Program-made: the position numbers and the translations under genes | Notes under the pieces: model-generated | Told to the model about the DNA's origin: nothing | Databases searched by the model: none | What the model saw: the letters and a program-made list of their open reading frames with translations, nothing else | Assembly (NCBI GenBank): GCA_019828595.1 | Contig: JAHQRK010000019.1 | Location: forward strand, 186,001-250,000 | Direction: 5' to 3' | Origin: Aphanomyces cochlioides | Lineage: Eukaryota > Oomycota > Saprolegniomycetes > Saprolegniales > Verrucalvaceae | DNA length: 64,000 bases | Shown here: piece by piece, positions 1 through 10,255 of the stretch | Position numbering within the stretch: position 1 is the stretch's first letter | Layout: the number at the start of each line of letters is the position of its first letter

Positions 1-1830
1 CTAGCGCGTCCAAAGCATCCTCGACTTGAAACTTGGGTACTGCCAGTGTAGATTTCGTCACGGACAAGAGCGTGGATGTGTTGCTGCTACTCTTTTCTTT
101 TTCGACTGGTTTGGCTTTGCCTGTCAGCCATGAGAAACTAGACGATGGTATCATCTTCCAAGCACGGGTGCATTCCACGAGCCACTAGAGGTCGATGTCA
201 TGCCCAAGATGTCAAACGATATCATCAAACCTCGAATTGAACGACATTTGTCATGCCCCATGCTTGTGCTCGCTTGTATTTCTCCCCCGACGGTTCCAGG
301 CACAGCAAATGCGTCGTGTGGCTCCTAGGATGCGTCAAAGTCAAAGCCCAGGACGCTTCAAGTTTACCGTGACAAGACAGCCAAATAACAAGCTCCAGTG
401 AGTCGCACAAGCGCTTGGATTTCATCGCGGGTTGGCGACGAGCGAGCACTGAAGCCAGATAATGTGATCACGCAGCCTTCCATGCCATCAATGCCGCCAT
501 GACGCACAGCAGGTGCGTACAGAATCTGTCGAACGAGTGGCGTGTCTACATTGTCCGTAAGCCACATGGAGACTCAAAATCGAGTCGAGACGTACGTGAA
601 GATGCCGCCGTGGGCACGATGGTCTTGGCAGCAATGCAAGCTGCAATCCACTGCATACTCACAATCGGCTTGGCCAATTTCGTCGCGAGCGCAAACTCTT
701 CACCGCTTTGGTAGCCACAGACAACATAAGTGGCTTTAGGGACTTGAATCATGGCATCGCCTTTGGATATCATCAAGGCAGAAGCACCGAGAGCTTCGAG
801 AGCTTGGGCCATGCGCTGCTGGAAATGATTCGGAATATGCCGCGCCAATACAAAGGTTTCGCCAGCGAGAGAATCCCCGGAAAGCTAGCCATAACCACAT
901 AAGAAATGGCATGCCAAGAGGCAATCGAACCTGAGCTTCATCCTTCCACAGCTCATCTGTCTGTGCGGCGGGATAGATGCTTTGCTTCTGGCAGGTTTCG
1001 ACGAGATCTTGTACAGTTAAGGAATGCTCAGGAGTTTTGGTCGATGGTTTCTCTGGGAAGTAGAATCCTTGTTCGGATACACGACGTCCTTGCTTGACGC
1101 ATTCTTGAACCCAGTCGTAGCTGACGACTTGCGGCGATAAAAGACCGCATTGGCCCAAGAGATATTGCACGACCATGTCTGGTAAACTAGCTCCTTTGCC
1201 ACAGCTCTGGTCCTTGAGAAAGCGGTCGCAACCTTCTCGAATGTCGGCTAGATTTGAAGCTACTTGTTCAAGCATTGGTTTGGTTTGACTTTGCCATTCG
1301 AGAGCTCGCTCGTAATCTGGCCCTGTATTTCGAAGGCAGAGGACGTGCGTAGCGGCAGTTGTCGGTTGTGAGACGAGCTGTCCGCCTCCATTCGAAACGA
1401 GGGAGGCAATAACTTTTCGCGGATCGGATTCCACGTGCACGCAGTACAAGACTACCGACGAGAAGACTTTCTTCGGGTTGGCCGAGAATTTGTCAGTAGG
1501 AAGCAACATCTGCGAGTTCTGCAGCACAGATCGAAAGATCCACGCAGGCGTGACGATTGGCACGTAATAGTTGTCGCGGATGCTCAAGTATGAGCTGTAG
1601 TTGCTGGAATGGCAAATCACATAAAACGAAGCAGCAGTTCCATGTGGCTTCTGAGGGTCAATGCCATGAACTTTATCGAGTGAATCTGCAATGCCGCCAC
1701 CCATGACTCGCACACATACTTCAACGCATTTACGGTGGACACCCGTGATGGAAGGACATACGTAGGCCCACCAAGAGACAGCAGCAGCGACGTCCTCTTG
1801 CGCCTTCTTTGCTTTGCTCTGTCGGGCCAT
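1..1830 (-). CDS. Multi-BRCT protein (TopBP1/PTIP-like), 3' part outside window
   Basis: Phosphopeptide-binding BRCT repeats suggest a nuclear DNA-damage or replication-checkpoint scaffold. Five exons can be joined: 1830-931, 884-596, 545-368, 324-231 and 184-<1, with introns of 46, 50, 43 and 46 bp, each GT...TAG. The joined protein shows at least four BRCT units. Units 1-2 lie in the long first exon, with the conserved tryptophans in 'TPAWIFRS' and 'SYDWVQEC'. Unit 3 spans the first intron ('LSGDSLAGETFVLARHIPN' to 'MQWIAAC'). Unit 4 starts 'EGCVITLSGFSARSS' and ends 'WLVECTRAWKM'. The ATG at 1830 is the first in frame after an AT-rich spacer. The reading frame is still open at base 1, so the C-terminus is missing. 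TopBP1 versus PTIP cannot be decided from this part. Confidence 0.85.
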
Positions 1831-2380
1831 TTTGGGAATTTCAAATTTGCTTAAAATTAATCAAAGCCTCTTACCCCATACAAACTTCAAGTCTAAATTT
1901 TCAAATAGAATAATGCGCGGCTTGGGCGATTTGAGTTGGTCGAGGTGGGAGCTCTTTTGATTGGCTAGAAATAATTATGAACGAATTTTCATTGGCTAAT
2001 TTTATTAATTTTATCCAATCAATGACATTATTTTATTAATTGAATATATTTAGGAAATGACTATTTCCCCCCATTTTGGCTATTCCCCCCCCCCCTAAAA
2101 TTCATTTTTGATACATTTGGGGGGGAATAGCCAAAAAAGGGGGGGGGAATAGGGGGGGGAATAGTGAAAAACATGTCGTGCGAAAACTCTCTATTAGAGA
2201 GTTTTCGGTAGCCACTTTGAGTTGAGATAGGGAGTGTTTCCTCTAATAATTAATTTCCTAAATATATTCGAGCTACACCTTTATGCTCTTGATGGAAAAA
2301 GACAAAGATTGAGCGATGATTTGGTCCAAATGTTAAGAGTTTTTACAGAAATTTGAGAAGTATGGCACAAGACAATGCAT
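1831..2380. other. Intergenic spacer with foldback element and CCAAT-like motifs
   Basis: No coding potential is seen. The spacer separates the start of the BRCT gene from the 3' end of the gene at 2381-4078. It holds GATTGGCTAGAA (1959-1970) and CATTGGCTAATTTT (about 1990-2003), which are likely promoter CCAAT-type boxes for the BRCT gene, and the foldback element listed separately. Confidence 0.7.
2042..2269. repeat. Foldback (MITE-like) element with nested inverted repeats
   Basis: Outer 17-bp perfect inverted repeats are at 2042-2058 and 2253-2269 (GAATATATTTAGGAAAT and its reverse complement). Inside lie a second pair (2074-2091 with 2119-2136: TTTTGGCTATTCCCCCC against its complement) and a third, nearly uninterrupted palindrome at 2181-2207 (13-bp arms, CGAAAACTCTCTA, around one T). 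G/C homopolymer runs make up much of the middle. The element encodes nothing. I infer a miniature inverted-repeat element or an extruding hairpin. No target-site duplication was obvious. Confidence 0.6.
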
Positions 2381-4078
2381 TTAGAGCGAGCTTGTGACGT
2401 AGATCTTGTCCTTGGTGACAGCAACACCAACACGCGAGTCTTGCGAGACGACGGTCTTGTTGCCGACAAAGTAGTATTCAGCACCAGCATCGGTGGACGT
2501 GGCAGCCAAAATTTCACCCTTGGTCGTGGTGTAGTAGGCCTGACCTGGGGTCAAGTCGACACCATCGACCTTTGCGGCACCGTTCATGACGATCGACTTG
2601 GAGCTCGAGCCAATACCAATAGGCTTTCCAAGTGATTCGACAACAGAGACACGCTTGACTTGAAGAGTGTCAAGGGCACCAGAATAGACGGCAGCATAGC
2701 TCGAGTTCGTGACTGGAAGCAAATCAAGGGTGACCGACGCGGTGGTGGCGTTGGGGTTCTTGATGGCCAAGCTGAAGTCACCGTTGGAGAGGCGCATGAG
2801 AGGCGTGGAAGGAACAAGACCAAACGAGTCAGTGACCTTGAACACTTGGGTGGTAGGACGACCTTGGTTGGAAGGGTTCAAGAACAAGATGGCCAATTTG
2901 TTGTTGCCCAATGCTTCAATGTAAGGAGTTGGAGACCAGCTGTAGTACGAGCCGAAGTCGAAAGCACCAGCAGCACCTTGGATAACGTAGTCACTGCGGA
3001 AGACAAGAGCCTTTTGGGAGGTCACGCCAACAGTGGCAATCGTAAGGGCGTTGTTGTTGGCCGCATCGTAGAAAGTAAAGGCGACCAAGTCATCAGCAAG
3101 AGTAGTAGAGTCGACGAAGTAGGCAGGCTTGTACTTCTTGTTGCACGTTTCAGTAATTTTAGAGACGTCCGTGCCGTTTGGCGTAGCGTACACAACGCAG
3201 AGGCCAGTCGAGTTACTAGAGCTTGTGCCGAAATAGGTCACAAGGAAACCACCGGCAACAGCTTGAGCCTTCGAGTTGGTGCAGGAGTTGCCATTTCCAT
3301 CGTTGGCAACACCAAAACGAAGAGGAGACGAAAGAGTAATAGCACCTTCGGCAGACACAGTGCCAACGTTGATGTTTTGCCACCACGTTCCGTTTTCAAC
3401 GTAAGGTTCGTAGGAGGTGGTAGCGAATTGAGTAGCCGAGACACGACCAATCGTGTTGGAGATCGAGGCGTTGGCAATCAAAGCGCGGTTGTCCTTGACA
3501 TAGGAGACGGAGTTACCACCACTGATTTTGCCGTAGACAGCGTTCACAACACCCAAGCTGGTGGATTCAATGAAAACGGCTTGAGTGTTGCTCAAAGTGG
3601 CGACACCGCGGACTTGGACATTCGCGACAATGTTTTCAGCAGGGGCATCAGCAAGCTTGGCAGAGTTGTCCTTGGCGACAGCGAGGGTCGTCACGACAGC
3701 TTGCTTCTTGCTCTTGACGTAGTAGGTAATAATGGCCGTGTTGGAAGTCGAGAGGCCAATTGGGGAAATCGTCATGTACGACAAGTCGTCGGAGGGGAGG
3801 GTGGCCGCATCCAAGTAGGCGGTGGTGCCGGCACCGGCACGGATGGAGCCATCAGCGTTGAAACTGACGACCTTGTTGTCGATTTCACCGTTCGCTTGGA
3901 AGGATTCCGACTTGACCTTGACATTGGACGAGTTGTCGGCAAAATGCAAGACGTACAAGACGATCACATTGATGAGCAAGAGCACAATCAAGCCCAAATG
4001 GATGGTAAACTTGCGCTTGGTGGCAGAATGCGCGGCAGAGTCGTCGCTGATGTACGGAGCTTCAGAAGGATGAGCCAT
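2381..4078 (-). CDS. Type II membrane glycoprotein, unknown function
   Basis: A single-exon gene of 565 residues that I do not recognise by family. Residues 1-22 are hydrophilic and end in KRK. One transmembrane anchor follows at about 26-46 ('LGLIVLLLINVIVLYVLHF'), so the remaining ~515 residues should face the lumen or outside. That part is rich in Ser, Thr, Ala, Asn and Val, with many N-glycosylation sequons (NSS, NGT, NAS, NSTG) and only a few cysteines. Its alternating beta-type pattern suggests a beta-propeller or similar fold (inference). Codons end strongly in G/C. The ATG at 4078 follows a short AT-rich leader. Confidence 0.8.
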   Translation of the reverse strand: MAHPSEAPYISDDSAAHSATKRKFTIHLGLIVLLLINVIVLYVLHFADNSSNVKVKSESFQANGEIDNKVVSFNADGSIRAGAGTTAYLDAATLPSDDLSYMTISPIGLSTSNTAIITYYVKSKKQAVVTTLAVAKDNSAKLADAPAENIVANVQVRGVATLSNTQAVFIESTSLGVVNAVYGKISGGNSVSYVKDNRALIANASISNTIGRVSATQFATTSYEPYVENGTWWQNINVGTVSAEGAITLSSPLRFGVANDGNGNSCTNSKAQAVAGGFLVTYFGTSSSNSTGLCVVYATPNGTDVSKITETCNKKYKPAYFVDSTTLADDLVAFTFYDAANNNALTIATVGVTSQKALVFRSDYVIQGAAGAFDFGSYYSWSPTPYIEALGNNKLAILFLNPSNQGRPTTQVFKVTDSFGLVPSTPLMRLSNGDFSLAIKNPNATTASVTLDLLPVTNSSYAAVYSGALDTLQVKRVSVVESLGKPIGIGSSSKSIVMNGAAKVDGVDLTPGQAYYTTTKGEILAATSTDAGAEYYFVGNKTVVSQDSRVGVAVTKDKIYVTSSL

Positions 4079-5880
4079 CGCGAGAACGACAAGGCAAATT
4101 CAAAAATGACATGGAAATGCCCACAAGCTCGTCAATCAAGTAGCCACTCACATCCACAGTTCTATAAAGTAGCCAATCAGATTCGAGATAGGAACATGAG
4201 TGGCCAGAAAGAGGTCACACCACATGAACAAATGCATCCACTGCGTTGTCAGCATGAAGGATGTCGGGTGCAGCTCGATGCAGAGCCAACTGGAACGAAG
4301 CCAAGGACGTGCTTGACTGCGCGGTGATTCGCTCGCTTCGACTGCTGTTGTTGGAGCTTAGTGGGATGCATCGAAGCATGTGGAACAAATCAAACAAACA
4401 CATGGTTTGTACCACCGTACACAAGACACAAGTACTGGTACGTCCATTCCTCGTACTGTTCAGAATTTCAATTTCAATTGCCCACCACAAATGTGTACTA
4501 GTACATACGACATTGTACGTCGATGTACGATAAATTGTCTCCAGCGAACTTCCCACATGCGATACATTCTGTGAGGATACATTTTCGTGGCGACATGATA
4601 AGATTGCAATGAGATAAGGGAAGATAACGGAAGACAACGGTTGGTCATCTCGTCGCGTGATGGATTGCAAGGCTTTCAGGTCTCTTTAGAGTTTTCAAGT
4701 GGATAAAATTGGAGCAGCAGTCGTCCAGTCGCTGAAACATGCAAGACTGGAATGGATAGCATCACCCGTTCGTTGATGCCAAGCTTGAGGCAGTTGAACT
4801 TCAAGATTGCTGAGATTCAACAAATCCATGGAGATTTCGTCGGAAGGCCAGAGTGATTTGTAGAGGAAACCTCTTGAATGCTGAACTCAGCAAGTGGCCA
4901 GGACAATGCAAGACAGGTGAGATTGACGTGGAGATAGATGGCGAGGGGAACAGAAAGCTCAGCATACAAATGAAGCCATGTCTCGAAAAGACGACGCGCG
5001 TTGCCACCGTGGACACAGAGTCGTCGAATTCGGGCAACTTTGATCACCATGTCTCCATTGAGCTGTGCCAGAGTACGCTGTGAGCGTGTTTGGTATCAAG
5101 CGCACGGAGAGACTAAACACGCTCCTTTTCTAGCAATTGGATAAAGCCCACGCTCTCTCCGTCGGCAGTGTAAACATGGGGCTGGCATTTCTGTATCGAA
5201 GTTGGCGACAGGCGAACTTCTACATGCGCTTCGTCAGCTGCGTCATGGCTAAGGCTCTCGTTATCTCTCTCTGAAGCCTTTTGGACATGAGATCGCTTAC
5301 TTCTTGTCTTTGTGCTTTACGGGAAATTCTGAGCGGTAGAACGAGTCATGGCCTGACGGTCGCCTTTCATCGTTCTGTCATGACATTTCAACAACAACGC
5401 GAGGGTTGAGACGCATGTTCATGCAAACTCGTCAAGATGAGTGGAGTGCACCCTGCAGGGATTCCAAACTGACCTTTCGTGGCTTGTGTCAATGGCTCAG
5501 CCTCGACCAGTGTGCACAACCACATCAACACTCAACCAGGCGTGAAGATTGCTGTTAGGGCCAAATTCAGAAAATGGAATTGATCTCGCTTTGCATCAGG
5601 AGATGTCAAGCAAGTTGTGCCACCGCGTAGCTCTACGTGAGTCGTTCCAGGGGCGCAAATGACAGTCGAAACCACAATGACCTTGCTGTCAAAATCGATC
5701 TCGATACTGTAGCTCCACGACCAGTCATTTTCAGGACGTAATGCCAGCGTCCGCAACCTCTGTATGCTTCGTATGGGTTTGGCGTGTGGCTTTTGCCAAT
5801 GATGGCTTTTGTGGCACACACCTCTGTTGGTCATCCACGCGTTGCTAATTCAGGTCAATTTTATTTTCACATTTCTATCA
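4079..5880. other. Long spacer without a supported gene
   Basis: Only short overlapping open frames occur on both strands, none with a recognisable domain. The best is a minus-strand frame at 5532-5834 (about 100 residues, beta-strand-like C-terminal half), whose upstream continuation is unclear. A palindromic TAC/GTA-rich stretch lies near 4495-4530. I cannot support a gene here. Confidence 0.5.
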
Positions 5881-5884
5881 AGAG

Positions 5885-6370
5885 CGTTTTCCTTCTCCAA
5901 CAGGCATTCCAAACTTGGTTATGATGACAAAGCCCAGCACAAACAGCGACAAAACCGTCCAATGCACATTTCTCCATGCAGCAGCGCACTCATCAATCCA
6001 TTTCTTAGTAAACAAACTCGTTAAGTCGAGTCGAGGGGTTCGTGGCAATTTGCGAGCCTCAGGTTGAATTAAACATGGATGTGACAGGGTTTGTGTGCAA
6101 TAATCACCTTGTTGCAAACACTGGTTAATTTGCATTCACGGCCTCCACGAGCCACCTTCGGTTGTCTTTCTTTGTTCTCAGCAGTGTCATTCTTCCTAGA
6201 AATCCATTCACTCTGCATCTCCTTGATGTCGATAACCGCTCATGGAGAAACCTGCTTTCTATATTCCTGATTGCCGAAAACAATTTGAAATTTGTATGTA
6301 GCCGAGGACCAAGGGGTCGGGGTATCTTTTTCAACGACATATCCGGATAAAATGACTTGGATTGAGTATA
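5885..6370 (-). CDS. Possible small gene with C-terminal membrane anchor
   Basis: Low-confidence call. Reading leftward from about 6370, a frame runs 'SIQVILSGYVVEK...YKFQIVFGNQEYRKQ', reaches a plausible GTTTCT...AAG intron, and continues 'EMQSEWISRKNDTAENK'. A later frame ends at about 5881 with 'WTVLSLFVLGFVIITKFG', a convincing transmembrane helix next to the stop, as in tail-anchored proteins. Neither the start codon nor the middle joins are certain. If real, it is divergent from the gene at 6387 and its 5' end would lie very close to or overlap that gene's start. It could equally be chance open frames. Confidence 0.25.
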
Positions 6371-6386
6371 TTGGTTGAAGCAAACC

Positions 6387-7601
6387 ATGAGATCTTTCAT
6401 TTCGAAAATCTTCCCGATGAGTACAAAGGTGCCTCCGCCGCCTCCCATTTCGACGACCTCGGCGCCAATTCCGACGCATGCAAGCTGGGCTGAGCATATT
6501 ACGCCAGTGGAGTTATGGACGATCATTCTCCTCCCGGTTGTAACTCTTTTCCTCATCTACATCTTGCTCCGTTGCATCTGGCCCATTCCACAAAATCAAG
6601 GCTTGCCCAAGTTTGCCGGACCAAAGTATGGATCGACGGACGACAAGCCACAGTTGAATACGATTACAAAGAAGGAAAAGTCCTCACTTTGTGAAGAAGG
6701 AGAGGTCGCAGGGGATTACGAAGAAAGCTGGACCAAGACGTTTGACATGGTGTTTTTGATTTTCATGCTCACGTATTTGGTCATCTTGCTTGTCTTGACT
6801 GCCTTGTACTCCCCTCAGTATTTCCCGGACACTACCTTCTGGCTCATGCAATTGCCCAAACTTGGATGTATGATGCTGGTGTCACTGCTTGGCGGTATCA
6901 TCTGCCGTTGCTTTTGCAGTGTCGATGACAAGGGATACATTATTACCAACAAGAATTCAGCCTTCAAGGTTAATTACACCCGCAAGCTTCAACATTTTGC
7001 AGCCTACATGGTGCCTTTGGTGATCAAGAGCAATTACCACGGTCCTCTTGCATTGGCTTGGGGCGATTTCTTCACTATGATTGGGTTCTTCATCTTGATC
7101 AAGCCCTTGCGCGAGAGCTCTTCCTTTCTGATGCTCCAATTCAACTCTTTGGATCGACCCGAAGATCGTCCACATACTCTCAAGTGGATTATTGCCGGCA
7201 ACATTGCGCCAGGCTTGTTTATCCTCCTCTTTTTCAAGTGGCTCTTTGGAGAACAAGGTGCTTTGACATTTATTATTATCTACATCACAGGCATCGGCGA
7301 TGGTTTGGCTGAACCAGTTGGCATTGCTTGGGGTAAGCACAAGTACAAGACGGCTGGCTGTTTCTCGACTCGCAAGTACACTCGAAGCTGGGAAGGCTCA
7401 GCTTGTGTGTTCTTATCGGGCATGATCTTTCCAGCATTGCAGTATGCTGACTTTGGCAGCTTTACCCAAGTCCTCGTGGCTATGCTCGTCTTGCCTCCGA
7501 CCATGGCCTACGCTGAAGCCACTGCGCCTCATACGATGGACACGCCAGTTTTGATGATTGGATGCGGTGCCATCTTATATGCTATCACGACCTATCTCTA
7601 G
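6387..7601 (+). CDS. Dolichol/phytol kinase-like membrane protein (CTP-transferase family)
   Basis: Single-exon polytopic membrane protein. A Pro/Thr-rich N-terminus precedes a first helix ('LWTIILLPVVTLFLIYILLRC'), and about nine further hydrophobic segments follow. The family signature lies near the C-terminus: 'ITGIGDGLAEPVGIAWGKHK', then 'SWEGSACVFLSG'. This matches the GD-x3-E/A-x-G...G-x-x-K pattern of polyprenol/phytol kinases and phosphatidate cytidylyltransferases that use CTP at the ER membrane. I infer phosphorylation of dolichol or a related isoprenoid alcohol; the substrate is not shown. In-frame ATGs are at 6387 and 6417. The open frame extends a few codons upstream but without an ATG. 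Confidence 0.75.
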   Translation: MRSFISKIFPMSTKVPPPPPISTTSAPIPTHASWAEHITPVELWTIILLPVVTLFLIYILLRCIWPIPQNQGLPKFAGPKYGSTDDKPQLNTITKKEKSSLCEEGEVAGDYEESWTKTFDMVFLIFMLTYLVILLVLTALYSPQYFPDTTFWLMQLPKLGCMMLVSLLGGIICRCFCSVDDKGYIITNKNSAFKVNYTRKLQHFAAYMVPLVIKSNYHGPLALAWGDFFTMIGFFILIKPLRESSSFLMLQFNSLDRPEDRPHTLKWIIAGNIAPGLFILLFFKWLFGEQGALTFIIIYITGIGDGLAEPVGIAWGKHKYKTAGCFSTRKYTRSWEGSACVFLSGMIFPALQYADFGSFTQVLVAMLVLPPTMAYAEATAPHTMDTPVLMIGCGAILYAITTYL

Positions 7602-7691
7602 TGATTTGCGTTTGGATAAATATGGACTTTAATACCGAAAGGCAATGCTCGTAATCTTGAATAATGCTACATTTCTATCGCATCTCCTAGA

Positions 7692-8159
7692 CTAACGACG
7701 CCTTGCTCTCCAATCTAGCAAGTCATCTTCATCATCATCCTTAGCTTCGACCTCCTGTCGCCTGATTTGCTCTTCGGATCTTTTCTTGATTGCCTGCGCA
7801 ACAATGTCGCTTGCCGAGTCAGTTTCTTCTGTTGGCAATAGCTCAGCCGTCTCTTCTTCAGCGACATCCTCGCCGGCATGATCGCCAGCCAAGAGCGTCT
7901 TCCTCACTCGATTCAAGTATTGCATCTGTTGCAGTTTCTCCCTGGCTTCACCTTCAAGAGCTTCGTCCGCCACAGCTTTTGCTTTTTCTTCGCTGGTCTC
8001 TTCGGATTCAACAGCAGCGACGAAGTTTTGAAACTCTTGCCATTCCTTTTCCTGAACTTTTGCAACTTCTTCCTTGATGTTGATCTTTCTCGCCTTTGCA
8101 TCCGCGAGAGGATCGTCAAAGAAACCCGCTGGGAGGTGCTCTTCCTTGCGCTTGCTCAT
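7692..8159 (-). CDS. ZNF830-like protein without the zinc finger
   Basis: 155 residues starting at ATG 8159 (the open frame upstream has no ATG). 'LPAGFFDDPLADAKARK' near the N-terminus, then '...KEWQEFQNFVAAV', a charged coiled-coil middle and a C-terminal 'DDLLDWRARRR' are the landmarks of ZNF830/CCDC16, a nuclear protein linked to spliceosome and transcription complexes. In animal and plant family members a C2H2 finger precedes the FFDDP motif. Here the protein begins about six residues before it, and the DNA upstream is an AT-rich promoter shared with the divergent gene at 8327, so no finger-encoding exon fits. It converges with the gene ending at 7601. Confidence 0.7.
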   Translation of the reverse strand: MSKRKEEHLPAGFFDDPLADAKARKINIKEEVAKVQEKEWQEFQNFVAAVESEETSEEKAKAVADEALEGEAREKLQQMQYLNRVRKTLLAGDHAGEDVAEEETAELLPTEETDSASDIVAQAIKKRSEEQIRRQEVEAKDDDEDDLLDWRARRR

Positions 8160-8326
8160 TGTACAACTCGGATTCTCAATGGCCAATGGAATTCGATATA
8201 GAAGTATCTCAACAAATCAAAAATTATGAATAATTCATTTAAATATTAATTTTGACCAATTAAATAATGTTCAAGTTCTTATTTCACAGTCAATGTATTT
8301 TCCCAATTCTTCGCAATTTGATATCC

Positions 8327-8857
8327 ATGTTGGTATGTGAAGAAGCATCGGTGGACTTGTCCACAGTAAGCATCGGGGCTAAGAGCGTGCTCCACCCAAA
8401 ATGCTGCATTGAGATACTGAATGCTCCCGATCCTTCTCAAGTATACGTCACTCTTGGTGAACGAAATATTCTGGACGATATGGCTGTTCTCTCGTTCAGC
8501 TTTGTGCCTACATCAACAATGACGATTGGCAACAACAATTTGTTTGAAAGCGGATGCATCATTCAGGCCAAGTTGGTCGGCAACAACAATTGGTTCGAAG
8601 CGAAATGTCAGGTTGGTGAACGTGTCGTTATTGGAGACGATTGTGTGATTGGCGCTGGAGTTGTGGTGCCACCTGACACTATCGTTCCCAACAATTCAGT
8701 GCTCATGCGACTGCCAGACGGACGAATTATTCGTAGAGAGCATAAAGAATTCGCCTGCAAAGCCAAACAAGTCTTGCAAGACAAATACATTGAAGCGTTT
8801 ACCGAGCCAACGAGCCCATCGTATCTCCCACGGAATCATCGTATGAAGACCAAGTAA
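8327..8857 (+). CDS. DCTN6: Dynactin subunit 6 (p27), left-handed beta-helix
   Basis: Subunit of the pointed-end complex of dynactin, the dynein adaptor for cargo transport along microtubules. The protein is a hexapeptide-repeat beta-helix: 'VSIGAKSVLHPKC', 'TMTIGNNNLFESGC', 'VGNNNWFEAKCQVGERVVIGDDCVIGAGVVVPP', with a C-terminal 'KYIEAF'. About 176 residues from ATG 8327, close to animal p27. The frame is open to an upstream ATG at 8267, but those 20 residues are hydrophobic and absent from the family, so I prefer 8327. It is divergent from the ZNF830-like gene and convergent with the shugoshin gene, whose stop is 18 bp away. Confidence 0.8.
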   Translation: MLVCEEASVDLSTVSIGAKSVLHPKCCIEILNAPDPSQVYVTLGERNILDDMAVLSFSFVPTSTMTIGNNNLFESGCIIQAKLVGNNNWFEAKCQVGERVVIGDDCVIGAGVVVPPDTIVPNNSVLMRLPDGRIIRREHKEFACKAKQVLQDKYIEAFTEPTSPSYLPRNHRMKTK

Positions 8858-8875
8858 AAAAGTGCCTTCAGAGAA

Positions 8876-10049
8876 TTACTTGATATACTTGTAAAATGTG
8901 AACCGGTCGCCCTAGATTTATGAGTATGAGAGGAGATGGGAGCATACCTGGCGCATTTTTCTGTTCAGATTTATCTCCTTGTAGTGTGGAATAGCTGTGC
9001 CACGACGAGTCAATCGGTGCCGCTTTGTTGGGGGCTCATATGAGGGGGAAAGAGATGATTGATTCGTAGCCTATAGAAATGACATTATTTATAAGAGTGA
9101 CGAGAATAGCCGATCGTGCAATGCTTGATTGGGTCCATGCAAAAGACGAGCTAAACGATTGCTGAGGTTGTTCACGTGGGGAATTATCGTCCACGACACA
9201 GGCATCCAGCAAATCGACAATCTCTATGCTCATTTCGTTCTCTTCCTTCCCGTTGTCCGAAAGTTCTTGGGGGTGGTGGTTCTCTTTATTGCTTTGGTGA
9301 TGTACAGTTTGTTTTCTTGGCGGTGTTTGCTGCACAGTTTCCATCGCAGTAGGAAATATTGATATGTTCTACATCAATAAGCTAAATTGTGATGGAGAAG
9401 TGCATACCTGCCGAAGCTTGACTTTGGCACTGGGTTCTTTGTATGTGACTGGTTTCAATTCCCGTAGAGCCTTTTTTGTGACGATTAACTCGGCCGCATC
9501 GAGCTGCTTCTTGGGTCTACATTGCTCATTCATTGTAAGACGAGATATATCAGTCGCCAGTGAATGTCTGGAATTGATTTTGCGACTTGGATCGGTCTTT
9601 TTCATATTTGGCATATCGCACTGGATACCAACGTCACAGGGCTTTTTAACAGGTTGAGCTTGGGCAGCTTGAGCAGCATCTACTAGCTTTTGGACGTGGT
9701 ATTGCACTACAAAGTTTCTTTACATTGAAAACCACGGAAACGCACTGAATAGTATGTCAGCACGAGCGCATTTCTTTCGCGCTACTCAATGACGGGTCAC
9801 ATATGCACACAACTTAAGAGCGTACCCGCCACAAGCTCCGTTTTGGCTGCATTCTAATCATTCACCGCATAATATCCCCGTAAGATGAACAGATTAACTT
9901 ACCAGGGCTGCGGCAAGTTGTTGATTCGTCAGTAATAGTTGCTCTCTTTCTTCATCTCTTCGTCTCAGCTCTTCCAGTCCACCACATAGGCAAATAGACT
10001 TTTGATTCTTATTGTTTGCTTGCGCGGGGATGCTCTTCTCCCGTCGCAT
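8876..10049 (-). CDS. Shugoshin with duplicated C-terminal SGO motif
   Basis: Protector of centromeric cohesin. Six exons join in frame: 10049-9903, 9853-9826, 9706-9408, 9368-9102, 9070-8948 and 8911-8876, giving 299 residues. Residues ~25-85 form the N-terminal coiled coil ('LEELRRRDEEREQLLL', 'NQQLAAALNAAKTELVAVQ'), the region that in shugoshins binds PP2A-B'. A basic C-terminal SGO motif 'PVTYKEPSAKVKLRQ' ends at residue 158, and a second, 'IPHYKEINLNRKMRQGDRF', lies around 274-291. An intron follows the Gln of each copy. Intron lengths are 49, 119, 39, 31 and 36 bp; the 31-bp one has a weak donor (GTCACT), but the frame requires it. ATG 10049 is the first in frame. Confidence 0.8.
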
Positions 10050-10255
10050 GCCGACGCTTGTGCCAGAAAGGACAGATTTGCTCGTGGAGGTTGAAGCTCT
10101 TCTCAAGAAGTGACAGAAAAAGTATGATTGGTTTAAAATAATTGGAATTAAAAAATTAAGATAACGTTAATTGGATTGAATTCAATCCAAATATGTTTAA
10201 ATTATTTTAATTGGATATAAATATTTAATAATGGCCAATCAAAATCGACTAATCA

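Noticed and set aside
4215..4670. 151-codon minus-strand frame
   Set aside because: No domain, random-like composition, overlapping frames on the other strand, and no splice partners.
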